Positions 9,680 to 18,196 of a stretch of DNA of 64,000 nucleotides are shown here, piece by piece. Position 1 is the stretch's first letter; each line of letters begins with the position of its first letter. The stretch is taken from assembly GCA_963669415.2 (NCBI GenBank), contig CAXXPS010000003.1, forward strand, positions 992,001 to 1,056,000, in the 5' to 3' direction. The notes beneath the pieces were generated by a model. The model made no database searches. It had not been told where the DNA came from and saw only the letters and a list, made by a program, of their open reading frames with translations. This stretch comes from JAWKWH01 sp963669415. Its GTDB lineage: Bacteria; Pseudomonadota; Alphaproteobacteria; Rhizobiales; Rhizobiaceae. The position numbers were made by a program, and so were the translations under genes.

Positions 9680-9726
9680 CTGAGAAGAAACATTTTTTCT
9701 TCTTAGGCAACTAATTTTATTCTCAG
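9680..9726 (-). promoter_or_regulatory. Candidate operator cluster upstream of mgsA
   Basis: Three copies of a CTGAGAA-type motif lie 60-110 nt before the mgsA start: CTGAGAAGAAA at 9680-9690, its near-perfect inverse TTTCTTCTTAG at 9696-9706, and TTTTATTCTCAG at 9715-9726. The first pair forms a hairpin or dyad with a 5-nt spacer; the outer copies form a larger dyad. The 14-mer AATTTTATTCTCAG (9713-9726) recurs, in the opposite orientation, before the amt gene at 11460-11473. Sharing between two operons of one pathway suggests a common regulator site, possibly for the nearby XRE-cupin protein; this is inference. Confidence 0.45.
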
Positions 9727-9787
9727 CCTGTGCGCCGTTTCACGCTCCGCGCCATATTCCGACATGAGCTTGGCCAAGGTTGGCGCA

Positions 9788-9815
9788 GAAACGGCGGTCC
9801 AAGGACCGCCGTTTC
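9788..9815 (-). terminator. Strong perfect hairpin between the amt operon and mgsA
   Basis: A 13-bp perfect inverted repeat (GAAACGGCGGTCC and its complement) with a 2-nt spacer lies just after the small membrane protein gene. No U-tract follows on either strand, so a classical rho-independent terminator is not certain; it could cap the amt transcript or act as an RNA-stabilising structure. Confidence 0.4.
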
Positions 9816-9839
9816 GCTAGTGTCAATCAGGATCGATGG

Positions 9840-10055
9840 TCAGTATCGATCAATATTGGCGGCAGTATCGTCGTCAGTCGCGTGCCGCGCTTCATCGGCC
9901 TGTTCGCCATTTTCACCGCGGGTCTGAATGACGTGCCACAGCAGCCACAAAACCACACCGATGATGACCATCAGGGTCTCGGAACCCTGGAAGGGGTAGA
10001 TGGCGCCGACATCCTTCAAGTCTACGGCCCAGCTTTCATATCCAATGGTAGACAT
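9840..10055 (-). CDS. Small single-span membrane protein linked to the ammonium transporter
   Basis: A 71-residue protein with one hydrophobic segment (about residues 28-45, ending in LWHVIQTR) flanked by an N-terminal amphipathic stretch and an acidic, disordered tail. No domain is recognised. It follows amt by 24 nt in the same direction and is probably cotranscribed. The tight linkage suggests an accessory or regulatory role for the transporter at the inner membrane, but no function is established from the sequence. Confidence 0.65.
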   Translation of the reverse strand: MSTIGYESWAVDLKDVGAIYPFQGSETLMVIIGVVLWLLWHVIQTRGENGEQADEARHATDDDTAANIDRY

Positions 10056-10079
10056 GTCTGTTTCCTTTCAAGATTCCAG

Positions 10080-11432
10080 TTACATCGCAGCTTTTTCAGC
10101 GGCCTTCACATCTTCAAGCGCTTGCTGATAGGCAACTTCGCTGTGATGATCCAAGCCCTGAAGCTCGATGACTGCCGGTACACGTAACATGCCGGCACCG
10201 TGCATTATCTTCGACACGATAAATGCTGGCAGGAAGCCGAGCACACCGAACATGATGATGGCACCGATGAACTGGCCCCAAGGTGAAATGGTCGCATACC
10301 CTTCATACGGCGATGCCGGAGCACCCCAAAGTACGAAACCAGCGATGACGAGGCCAACAAAGCCCGCATATCCGTGAACCGCAACTGCGCCAACCGCATC
10401 GTCGATCTTGAACTTGCGCTCGACCCAGAAATGCAGCTTGTAGCAAGCCACCACACCGATACCGCCGATGATCATCGCCTGGATCGGATGATACAAGTCG
10501 TTGCCGGCTGAAGCGGTGATGATACCCGCCAAACCGCCTGAATAGGTCCAGAACGGATCGCCCTTGGAGATGACATAGGCCGTCAGCAATCCACCTGAAA
10601 GTGACATCAGGAAGTTGAACGTGATGGCGCCAAGTGTTGTCGGTGCAAGATAAATGTTGGTGGCAGTCCAGGTTTCACCGGTAATCAAGCCGCCAATGCC
10701 TTCCGGCGAAATGATCGGCACGTTACACGCGGCGTAGAAACCCCAGAAGCCGGTATAGATCATGAACAGGCCGAGTGTGACCATCCACGGATTGTGTGGT
10801 GGAATGTCTCGCGGTGTACCGTCAGCGGCAAACTTGCCGAGGCGTGGCCCAAGAACCACCAGAACGCCGAGTGCATAGCCACCGGCAATCGCGTGGATAA
10901 CACCTGATGCATAGGCATCGTGATAGCCGAGCAGCTTGACCATCCAACCGTCATAATGCCAGCCCCAGGCGGCATCGATGATCCAAAATACCGAACCGAT
11001 GAGCACGGCGTGGATCCAAAAGGCGCCAGATTTGATGCGCTCGATAACCGAACCGGAAACGATCGATGCCGCGGTCCACGAGAACAAAAGGAATGCCGCC
11101 CAGAACACACCGGTTATGCGGTCACCCAGGTTTGTTGCCATGGTCGGCGAATTCGGCGCGTTTGCCGAGCCGTCGATCAACCCCTGACCATTGTAGATAA
11201 AGGGGCCATTCGGAAACGCCCAATAAATCCACCAGCCAAAGAAAAAGAATGTGATGGTGACCAACGGGATCAGCATCGTGTTCTTCATCAAAGTGTGCAG
11301 GTGGTTTCGACGCCGGCTGGCGCCGACCTCGTACATACAGAACCCGACGTGAATCAGGAACATGAAAACGACAGTTACCCAGTAATAGAACTCGGTAAAT
11401 ACCGTCGTCAGTGCATTGAGATTTCCCTCCAT
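10080..11432 (-). CDS. amt: Ammonium / methylammonium transporter (Amt family)
   Basis: An 11-to-12-helix inner-membrane channel of 450 residues. Typical Amt segments are present: AAFLLFSWTAASIVSGSVIERIKSGAF in the first third, a GVIHAIAGGYALGVLVVLGPRLGKF block with the pore histidine, and AVAVHGYAGFVGLVIAGF with the second pore histidine. It probably imports ammonium or methylammonium, or recaptures ammonium released during methylamine breakdown; no GlnK gene is adjacent, unlike the usual amtB arrangement. The operon includes the small membrane protein downstream. The location beside the mgs operon suggests regulation by methylamine. Confidence 0.93.
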   Translation of the reverse strand: MEGNLNALTTVFTEFYYWVTVVFMFLIHVGFCMYEVGASRRRNHLHTLMKNTMLIPLVTITFFFFGWWIYWAFPNGPFIYNGQGLIDGSANAPNSPTMATNLGDRITGVFWAAFLLFSWTAASIVSGSVIERIKSGAFWIHAVLIGSVFWIIDAAWGWHYDGWMVKLLGYHDAYASGVIHAIAGGYALGVLVVLGPRLGKFAADGTPRDIPPHNPWMVTLGLFMIYTGFWGFYAACNVPIISPEGIGGLITGETWTATNIYLAPTTLGAITFNFLMSLSGGLLTAYVISKGDPFWTYSGGLAGIITASAGNDLYHPIQAMIIGGIGVVACYKLHFWVERKFKIDDAVGAVAVHGYAGFVGLVIAGFVLWGAPASPYEGYATISPWGQFIGAIIMFGVLGFLPAFIVSKIMHGAGMLRVPAVIELQGLDHHSEVAYQQALEDVKAAEKAAM

Positions 11433-11828
11433 CTCAGCTCCTCCTCCAGTAAATGTTTCCTGAGAATAAAATTTGTTTAATGAAAATATGCCTCCAACGA
11501 AGGTCTAATGTCAACCTTTCGTTAACCAAGCTGGGTCCAGCGAACTCAATCCCTCGCGGCATGAGGAGTACAGATCCATTGCTGGATTTCGCCGCCCCTG
11601 ACGAGCCTTTCGACCGCATTTCCCCGCTCGGAAAGGTGTTTCGTGCCGCTGCCCAATTTCGCGCCGGATTGTAACACAGCTCGACTGACGAACTAACCAA
11701 GGCTGTGGATAGTGCGAAGCGTGATCAGAACGGTCAGGGGAGCCAGGAAGCGATGATTAAGGTGCCTGACCGCCTGGGCTCTACCACGAATCATGCACGT
11801 CGCTTGCGGCCAACTTGTTGATTTATCG
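11433..11828. promoter_or_regulatory. Intergenic region with the amt promoter area
   Basis: No convincing gene in about 400 bases. Near the amt start there is the CTGAGAATAAAATT motif (11460-11473) also found before mgsA, and an imperfect inverted repeat AACGAAGGT / AACCTTTCGTT at 11496-11523. The middle part is GC-rich and can be read as a 73-codon frame on the plus strand, but with no family resemblance and no ribosome site. Confidence 0.4.
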
Positions 11829-12503
11829 CTAGTTTTCCGCGTAGGAAATGACAGACAGGAATTTGATTGGCAAAGTGATCAATTCATCCGGTCCATGCGG
11901 CGCATCAGCATCAAAGAAAAGGCTGTCGCCGGGAGTGAGCCGATAATTCTTGTCTCCATGGCGATAAACCATTTCACCTTCCAGCATATAAAGCAGTTCA
12001 AGGCCGTCATGCTGGAATGTCGGGAAAGTGTCTGATTCGGCATTGAGCGTAATCAGATATGGCTCAACGACCGTAGGGTGGTCGCTACCCTTGATATGCC
12101 CGAGCAGATTATACTGGTGCCCGGAACGGGTTCCACGACGTTCAATTTCGATTCCCTGTCCCGCCTTGACGAACACGGCATTTCGATCCTGCTCAAATCG
12201 CTTGAACAACGAAGTGATAGGAAGACCCAGTGCGCTGGAAATCGTTTGAAGTGTTGTCAGCGATGGCGAGGTGACCCCGTTTTCAATCTTGGACAGCATG
12301 CCAAGCGACAGTCCGGTCGCCGCCGCCAAATCGGCGACAGTGATGCCGAGCTTTTTGCGATGTTCGCGAACTTCCCGGCCAATGGCCACCTCAAGAACCT
12401 TTTCGCGCCCGCCCCGCAGGGCGTGTGGATCCTGGTGCAAGGGCGCCGTCAAATTCTCGTCTTCAGTTTCGCCGGCGGCGGGGAAGCTAGTGGTTGAACT
12501 CAT
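11829..12503 (-). CDS. XRE-family HTH regulator with C-terminal cupin domain
   Basis: Transcription factor of about 224 residues. A disordered N-terminus is followed by an HTH_3 domain (LGITVADLAAATGLSLGMLS and on) and a C-terminal cupin_2 sensor domain with DGLELLYMLEGEMVYRHGDKNYRLTPGDSLFFDADAPHGP, typical of small-molecule-sensing PuuR/SutR-like proteins. The ATG at 12503 is preferred to an in-frame TTG three codons upstream. It separates the amt-mgs-gmaS-mgd genes from the serine-cycle genes on the same strand, so it is the obvious candidate regulator of one or both. The upstream palindromes may be autoregulatory sites. Confidence 0.88.
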   Translation of the reverse strand: MSSTTSFPAAGETEDENLTAPLHQDPHALRGGREKVLEVAIGREVREHRKKLGITVADLAAATGLSLGMLSKIENGVTSPSLTTLQTISSALGLPITSLFKRFEQDRNAVFVKAGQGIEIERRGTRSGHQYNLLGHIKGSDHPTVVEPYLITLNAESDTFPTFQHDGLELLYMLEGEMVYRHGDKNYRLTPGDSLFFDADAPHGPDELITLPIKFLSVISYAEN

Positions 12504-12554
12504 GGTGACCAATCCTGCGTGACAGCGAAAACAAGCTGCCCACGTTCAGACAAT

Positions 12555-12598
12555 GTCAGCAACGTATCAGCGATCGCTGACCTAAAACTAGGTCAGCG
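12555..12598 (-). promoter_or_regulatory. Palindromic operator candidate upstream of the XRE-cupin gene
   Basis: A perfect 10-bp inverted repeat with a 4-nt spacer (CGCTGACCTA and its complement, 12575-12598) overlaps a 12-bp palindrome CAGCGATCGCTG (12568-12579). Three GTCAGC half-sites in alternating orientation occur in all, the first at 12555-12560. The cluster lies about 55-95 nt before the start codon, where a promoter would be. Binding by the XRE-cupin protein itself is inferred. Confidence 0.5.
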
Positions 12599-12670
12599 TG
12601 TCGTTTTATTCAACTGGCAGGAATATTTATTGCTTAACGGGAATGTCGTGAGGTTTCAAATTTGCTGATG

Positions 12671-13642
12671 TCAGGCGACGCGGTTCGGAAGTGTCTTGCC
12701 AGCCGTGAACGCCCGCAGGTTTTCTACCACTTTCATGCCCATGGCAACTCTTGTTTCGGTGGTTGCGCTGCCCAGATGCGGCAGCAAAACAACGTTTTCG
12801 TGGTTCAGAAGACCCGCATGAACTTGCGGTTCAGATTCATAAACATCCAATCCGGCGCCGGCAATCTGGTTGTTGTTCAATGCATCGACAAGCGCTTGCT
12901 CATCAATAACATCACCCCGGGCGGTATTGATGAGGAAAGCGGTCTTTTTCATCATTGAAAGCCGCTCAGCGTTGATCAGTTTGGAGTTGGCCCCTCCACC
13001 GGGACAGTGCAGAGAGACGAAATCAGCAGCCTTCAGAACATCTTCAATGCTTGCCAGCTGTTTGGCGCCGACACTGCGCGCCTTCTCCTCGTTCATCCTC
13101 GAACGGTTGTAGAACACAACATTCATGTCAAATCCGAAGTGACACCGCTTTGCCATCGCCATGCCAATGCGGCCCATGCCGATTACGCCGAGCGTTTTTC
13201 CGGAAACCTTGGATCCCTGCAGATGGGTTGGACACCAGCCGGACCATTCCCCCGACCTGAGCTGGCGTTCGCCTTCGCCGGCACGTCGTGCAGCGGTAAG
13301 CAGAAGCGTCAATGCGATATCGGCGGTGCAATCGGTCAGGCACCCTGGCGTGTTAGTGACCGCGACCCCTGCCCGCTTGGCCGCTTCGGTATCGATATGG
13401 TTGAAACCAACGCCGAAATTTCCCAGCAGTTTTGCGCGAACTTTGCCACCGGTGAACACGGATGCGGGAAGCTTGTCACAGACCGTCGGCAGAACGACAT
13501 CATAATCGCTCAGTGCGGCAATCATTTCTGCGTCGGAAAAGGGATGATCATCCTCATTCAGGGTAGCGCCGAATTCTGACACCAGGATTTGCTCGACTTC
13601 CTTGGGCCAACGCCGTGTTGCGATTACCTTCGGATTTGTCAT
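12671..13642 (-). CDS. hprA: Hydroxypyruvate / glyoxylate reductase (D-2-hydroxyacid dehydrogenase)
   Basis: NAD(P)H-dependent reductase of 323 residues. In the serine cycle it turns hydroxypyruvate, made by serine-glyoxylate aminotransferase, into D-glycerate. The NAD-binding motif GVIGMGRIGMAMAKR lies near the middle, FLINTARGDVIDEQALVDAL carries the conserved Arg, and the catalytic His is in LLPHLGSAT. The family also contains GyaR/GhrB glyoxylate reductases, so the exact substrate is set by context: it is the last gene of the run sgaA-mcl-mtkA-mtkB-hprA. Confidence 0.85.
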   Translation of the reverse strand: MTNPKVIATRRWPKEVEQILVSEFGATLNEDDHPFSDAEMIAALSDYDVVLPTVCDKLPASVFTGGKVRAKLLGNFGVGFNHIDTEAAKRAGVAVTNTPGCLTDCTADIALTLLLTAARRAGEGERQLRSGEWSGWCPTHLQGSKVSGKTLGVIGMGRIGMAMAKRCHFGFDMNVVFYNRSRMNEEKARSVGAKQLASIEDVLKAADFVSLHCPGGGANSKLINAERLSMMKKTAFLINTARGDVIDEQALVDALNNNQIAGAGLDVYESEPQVHAGLLNHENVVLLPHLGSATTETRVAMGMKVVENLRAFTAGKTLPNRVA

Positions 13643-13726
13643 TGGCCCCTTCTCCCTGGTTTGAATTCACGGATTGCCCGCCACGGATCACGGCAAACAA
13701 CCGCGCGTGACGACGTCTTTATGGTG

Positions 13727-14626
13727 CTACGCCGCTTTCTTATGTTCAGACAGAACGCTGTGAACGGTTTCGCCGAATTGCGATGGCGTCGGTGAGATGT
13801 GCACGCCAGCTTCTTTCAATATTTCGACCTTTTCCTGAGCCGATTCACCGAAGGCGGAGATAATGGCACCGGCGTGCCCCATTCGACGCCCTTTGGGTGC
13901 GGAGAGGCCAGCGATATAGGCGATGAGCGGTTTGGTCATGTTCTCACGCGCCCACGCGGCCGCTGCAGCTTCCTGCGGCCCGCCAATCTCGCCAATCATC
14001 ACGACGGCATCAGTCTCAGTGTCTTGTTCGAACAGTTCGAGAATATCGCTAAAGGATGACCCGTTGATCGGGTCACCGCCAATACCAACGCTTGTTGAAA
14101 CACCAATGCCGGCCGCCATCATTTGCGAAGCCGCTTCATAACCGAGCGTGCCGGAGCGACCGACAATGCCAACACGGCCTGGCATGTAAATATGCCCGGG
14201 CATGATACCCATCATGGCCTGACCCGGTGTGATCATGCCGGCGCAATTTGGTCCGATCAGCCGCATACGGTCTTCAAACCGGTAGCGGCGCATATAACGT
14301 TTGACCCGGATCATGTCCTGGGTCGGGATACCGTCGGTGATGCAGACGCAGGTTTTGATGCCGGCATCGGCGGCTTCCATGATCGAATCTGCAGCAAATG
14401 GAGGCGGCACGAATACGATGCTCGCCTCAGCGCCGGTCTCCTTCACAGCGCCTTTGATGGTGTTGAACACCGGCGCGCCCAGATGTGTCGTGCCGCCTTT
14501 CCCCGGCGTGACGCCGCCGACAACATTGGTGCCGTATTCCATCATTTCCTTGGCGTGGAACGAACCGATCTTGCCGGTGAATCCTTGCACCAGAACCGGT
14601 GTACTGTTGTCCAGAAGTATTGCCAT
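13727..14626 (-). CDS. mtkB: Malate-CoA ligase alpha subunit (malate thiokinase)
   Basis: CoA-binding and phospho-histidine subunit, 299 residues, of the ATP-dependent ligase that makes malyl-CoA from malate and CoA. It belongs to the succinyl-CoA synthetase alpha family: an N-terminal CoA-binding Rossmann domain (VQGFTGKIGSFH, FVPPPFAAD) and a ligase domain with the phospho-histidine in RRMGHAGAIIS. The ATG giving MAILLDNSTPVL is chosen; an upstream in-frame start adds 11 residues without family support. Succinyl-CoA synthetase is the alternative on homology alone, but the adjacent malyl-CoA lyase gene decides for the serine-cycle enzyme. Confidence 0.9.
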   Translation of the reverse strand: MAILLDNSTPVLVQGFTGKIGSFHAKEMMEYGTNVVGGVTPGKGGTTHLGAPVFNTIKGAVKETGAEASIVFVPPPFAADSIMEAADAGIKTCVCITDGIPTQDMIRVKRYMRRYRFEDRMRLIGPNCAGMITPGQAMMGIMPGHIYMPGRVGIVGRSGTLGYEAASQMMAAGIGVSTSVGIGGDPINGSSFSDILELFEQDTETDAVVMIGEIGGPQEAAAAAWARENMTKPLIAYIAGLSAPKGRRMGHAGAIISAFGESAQEKVEILKEAGVHISPTPSQFGETVHSVLSEHKKAA

Positions 14627-14694
14627 CCGGCTTCTCCAATCGTTTTCTGGGTTCGGCAATCGCGCGCCGCTTTGTCGCGAATGAGATTTCCATC

Positions 14695-15867
14695 TCAGTT
14701 CGTTTGCTGCTTCCAGGCGTCAACCGCCATCCTTGCTGCTTCAGCAAGTGTGTCCGCCAGCAGGACATCATGACCGGATTCGGCAATGATCTGGCGGCCT
14801 TCCTCGACATTCGTCCCGGCCAACCGGACAACCAGGGGAACATCAACGCCAACTTCCTCGATTGCCTTCAGCACACCCTCGGCCACCCAATCGCAGCGAT
14901 TAATTCCGGCAAAAATATTGACCAGCACAACCTTGACGTTTTGATCCCGAAGAACGGCGCGGAAAGATTTGGCAACCCGATCGGGCGATGCGCCGCCGCC
15001 GATATCGAGGAAATTGGCCGGCTCGCCACCAGCGAGCTTGATCATGTCGAGTGTAGCCATCGCCAGGCCGGCGCCATTGATGATGCAGCCGATATTTCCA
15101 TCAAGGCCGACATAGGACAGACCGCGATCATTGGCATAGGTCTCGCGGGGATCCTCTTGCGACTTGTCGCGCAATTCCGCGATATGGGGTCTGCGAAACA
15201 AGGCATTTTCATCGAATGACATTTTTGCATCGAGCGCGATCAAATCCCCGCCGCCGGTAACCACCAGCGGGTTGATTTCGAGCATTGCCGCATCCAGATT
15301 TGAGAACGCTGCATAGCAGCCCATGATCGTTTCAACGGCCTTTCCCACGATGCCGGGTTCAAGGCCGAGGCCAAATGCAATCTCGCGCGCCTGAAAGGTC
15401 TGCATGCCGACGCCCGGGTCAACACTTGCGCGGATGATGGATTCAGGTTCGCGCTCGGCAATTTCCTCAATCTCCATTCCTCCTGAACCGGAGGCAACGA
15501 TCATGATGCGCTCGGTCGTCCTGTCCATCACGAAGCCAAGATAGATTTCACGCTCAATGTCTGTTGCTTCTTCCACATAGAGACGAGATACAAGTTTTCC
15601 GGCCACCCCGGTCTGGTGTGTCACCAATCGGCGCCCGAGCAGGAAATCAGCCGCATCGGCGATCTCGTGGTCGGTCGAGCAAACTTTGATGCCGCCAGCC
15701 TTGCCGCGCGCACCGGAGTGAATTTGCGCCTTTACCACCCAGCGTTCACCCCCGATTTCGCGGGCACGATATGTTGCCTGCTCGGGGCTGTATGCCAATC
15801 CGCCCCGCGGTATCGAAACGCTGAAACGGGACAGGATTTCCTTTGCCTGATATTCGTGAATGTCCAT
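14695..15867 (-). CDS. mtkA: Malate-CoA ligase beta subunit (malate thiokinase)
   Basis: ATP-grasp subunit of 390 residues, homologous to SucC. The N-terminal MDIHEYQAKEIL, the WVVKAQIHSGARGKAGG nucleotide-binding loop, AAMLEINPLVV with metal-binding residues and the INGAGLAMATLDMIKLAGGEPANF segment are typical. With MtkB it activates malate for cleavage to glyoxylate and acetyl-CoA. The gene order mcl-mtkA-mtkB is the one seen in serine-cycle methylotrophs. The gap to mtkB is about 70 bases, with no obvious terminator. Confidence 0.92.
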   Translation of the reverse strand: MDIHEYQAKEILSRFSVSIPRGGLAYSPEQATYRAREIGGERWVVKAQIHSGARGKAGGIKVCSTDHEIADAADFLLGRRLVTHQTGVAGKLVSRLYVEEATDIEREIYLGFVMDRTTERIMIVASGSGGMEIEEIAEREPESIIRASVDPGVGMQTFQAREIAFGLGLEPGIVGKAVETIMGCYAAFSNLDAAMLEINPLVVTGGGDLIALDAKMSFDENALFRRPHIAELRDKSQEDPRETYANDRGLSYVGLDGNIGCIINGAGLAMATLDMIKLAGGEPANFLDIGGGASPDRVAKSFRAVLRDQNVKVVLVNIFAGINRCDWVAEGVLKAIEEVGVDVPLVVRLAGTNVEEGRQIIAESGHDVLLADTLAEAARMAVDAWKQQTN

Positions 15868-15896
15868 TGTGAACCTCCTCGGGCTTAGTCCCCGCT

Positions 15897-16838
15897 TTAA
15901 CCTGCCATCGCGATTGCTTCTGCGACGGTCAGAACGTTGCGCGCCATTCGTTCAGATGCTGCGTCGATCATCTTGCCGTCGAGGGCTGCAGCACCTTTTC
16001 CCTGATCTTCGGCCTCTTTCAGCGCCACAATGATCTTGCGGGCGCGATCCACCTCCTTTTCCGGCGGCGAGAAAACCTGGTTTGCGAGGGTGATCTGGCT
16101 TGGGTGAATGGCCCACTTACCTTCGATGCCGAGTGCAGCGGCGCGCTTGGCACCGGCCAGATATCCATCGGGGTCGGAAAAATCGCCGAACGGACCATCA
16201 ATTGCCCTCAGTCCGTATGCCCGGCAGGCTACCGTCATGCGCGACAGCGCAAAGTGCCATTGGTCTCCGGGATAGTCCGGGTTAAGTCCTCCGATATTGA
16301 CGGTTCTGGCACGGCTGGACGCAGCGTAATCGGCAACACCGAAATGCAATGCTTCCAGGCGTCCCGGCGCAGCTGCGATCGCTTCGACATTTGCCATGCC
16401 GAGGGCGGTTTCGATCAGCGCTTCAAGCCCAACCCGGTTTTGAAATCCCATTGCAATTTCGATCTGGTTGATCATGGCCTCGACCATGTAGAGATCGGCC
16501 GGAACACCGACTTTCGGCACCAGGATCATGTCGAGCTTGTCGCCCGCCTGTTCCATGACATCGACCAGGTCGCGATACATGTAGTGCGTATCGAGCCCGT
16601 TGATCCGAACTGACATGGTCTTGCCTTTGGCCATCCAGTCGATCTCGTTCAACGCCTGGATGATGTTTGTGCGGGCGCGTTCCTTGTCGGGTGGCGCCAC
16701 CGCGTCTTCAAGGTCAAGAAAAATCACATCGGCAGCACTTTCCGCGGCCTTCTCGATCATTGAAACATTTGATCCCGGAACCGCAAGCGTAGACCGTTGC
16801 AAACGCTGGTGTTTCAGATGGTGAATGGTGTGGCTCAT
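15897..16838 (-). CDS. mcl: L-malyl-CoA / beta-methylmalyl-CoA lyase
   Basis: Cleaves malyl-CoA to acetyl-CoA and glyoxylate, regenerating the serine-cycle acceptor. About 313 residues, in the CitE/HpcH TIM-barrel superfamily. RSTLAVPGSN, VIFLDLEDAVAPPDK (Mg-binding Glu/Asp) and ALIETALGMANVEAIAAA are characteristic, and the C-terminal lid carries GKWAIHPSQI. The ATG at 16838 (MSHTIHHLKHQRLQRSTL) is chosen over a start 38 codons upstream that would overlap the sgaA 3' end. In many alphaproteobacteria the same enzyme also serves the ethylmalonyl-CoA pathway. Confidence 0.92.
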   Translation of the reverse strand: MSHTIHHLKHQRLQRSTLAVPGSNVSMIEKAAESAADVIFLDLEDAVAPPDKERARTNIIQALNEIDWMAKGKTMSVRINGLDTHYMYRDLVDVMEQAGDKLDMILVPKVGVPADLYMVEAMINQIEIAMGFQNRVGLEALIETALGMANVEAIAAAPGRLEALHFGVADYAASSRARTVNIGGLNPDYPGDQWHFALSRMTVACRAYGLRAIDGPFGDFSDPDGYLAGAKRAAALGIEGKWAIHPSQITLANQVFSPPEKEVDRARKIIVALKEAEDQGKGAAALDGKMIDAASERMARNVLTVAEAIAMAG

Positions 16839-16858
16839 TGTTTTCTCACTCAGGTTAA

Positions 16859-18049
16859 TCAGGCAGCGGCCTTGAGCTGTTTGGGAGCCGTTTCGCGATA
16901 AAATTCGATTGCCGCGCCAACCCCGGAGCCGGGTTTCACGTCGATTCCGCAATCGCGCATCGACATTTCGGCGGCACCCAACACGCCGCAGACCATGACT
17001 TCATTCAATGCTCCCAGATGGCCGATGCGAAACACCCTGCCGGCGACTTTCGACAGACCGACGCCAAATGAGGTGTCGTATTGATAATAGCCGCGGCGCA
17101 CGACGTCGTTGGAATCAAAGCCCTCCGGTACGCAGATGGCGCTCACCGTATCGGATTCCCACTCAGGTCCCTGCGCACAGAGGTTGAGCCCCCAGGCATT
17201 GACTGCAGCGCGAACGCCACCGGCCATGCGGTGGTGGCGTTCGAAGATGTTCTCAAGACCCTCCTCGAAAATCATGTTGAGGCTCTCGCGCAAACCGCGC
17301 AGCAGTTGGGTTGCCGGTGTGTAGGGGAAAAAGCCAAGGTCGTTGGTCTTGACCATGTCTTCGAACGAGAAATAGCAGCGTTTGAAGGTGGATTTCTTGT
17401 GCGCCTCAAGGGCTTTGCGGCTGACGGCAAGAAAGCCCAGCCCGGCAGGAAGCTGGAAACCCTTTTGCGAACCGCTGACCGCGCAATCAACCCTCCATTC
17501 CTCCATTCGGAAATCGATCGAGCCGATGGAGGATACGCCGTCCACAAACAGCAATGCCGGATGATCGGCATCATCAAGCGCTTTGCGCACGCCAGCAATA
17601 TCGCTGGTGACTCCGGTGGCGGTTTCGTTGTGGCAGCAGAATACCGCCTTTATCTCCCTGTTCTTGTCGTTGCGCAGAACTTCGGCATAATCGTCTACAG
17701 GTAGACCCTTGCCCCATTCCACGTCGAAAACAGCGACATCGAGGCCGAGGCGTTCCGCCATATCGACCCACAAGTGAGAAAACTGACCAAAGCGCGACAT
17801 CAGCACCTTGTCGCCGGGATTGAGAACGTTCGTTATTGCAGCTTCCCAGGCGCCAGTGCCGGAGGATGGATATATAAACACCCTGCCGGTCTCGCATTTG
17901 AATACACGCTTGACGTCAGCAAACAGTGGTTGGGTGAATACCGGAAAGCTTGGAGCTCTCATGTCTTCCATCGGCAGGTTCATCGCCTGACGAACCCGTT
18001 CCGGGATATTTGTCGGACCCGGGATGAACAGGTGAGTAAATCCGGCCAT
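16859..18049 (-). CDS. sgaA: Serine-glyoxylate aminotransferase
   Basis: PLP-dependent class V aminotransferase of 396 residues that exchanges amino groups between serine and glyoxylate to give hydroxypyruvate and glycine. FIPGPTNIPERVRQAMN at the start, YPSSGTGAWEAAITNVL, FVDGVSSIGSIDFRMEEW and the PLP-lysine segment VSGSQKGFQLPAGLGFL fit the family. The ATG giving MAGFTHLF is chosen, with AGGAGG-like sequence upstream; the open frame continues 30 codons further without family support. First gene of the serine-cycle run; mcl follows 20 nt later. Confidence 0.93.
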   Translation of the reverse strand: MAGFTHLFIPGPTNIPERVRQAMNLPMEDMRAPSFPVFTQPLFADVKRVFKCETGRVFIYPSSGTGAWEAAITNVLNPGDKVLMSRFGQFSHLWVDMAERLGLDVAVFDVEWGKGLPVDDYAEVLRNDKNREIKAVFCCHNETATGVTSDIAGVRKALDDADHPALLFVDGVSSIGSIDFRMEEWRVDCAVSGSQKGFQLPAGLGFLAVSRKALEAHKKSTFKRCYFSFEDMVKTNDLGFFPYTPATQLLRGLRESLNMIFEEGLENIFERHHRMAGGVRAAVNAWGLNLCAQGPEWESDTVSAICVPEGFDSNDVVRRGYYQYDTSFGVGLSKVAGRVFRIGHLGALNEVMVCGVLGAAEMSMRDCGIDVKPGSGVGAAIEFYRETAPKQLKAAA

Positions 18050-18196
18050 GGTGCAATTCCTCCTGTGTCGCTCGCAACGAGCAGCGCGTTTGATCGGGAA
18101 AGCGCGGGGCAATTGCGCTTCCGTTCTGGGTTGCCGCATAATCCGAGGAAACCGGAGTTGCTAACAACACTCCAATGGACAGGAAATTGATCTCTG

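Noticed and set aside
11453..11674. A 73-codon frame between amt and the XRE-cupin gene
   Set aside because: No ribosome site, no recognised family and overlap with the shared promoter motif.
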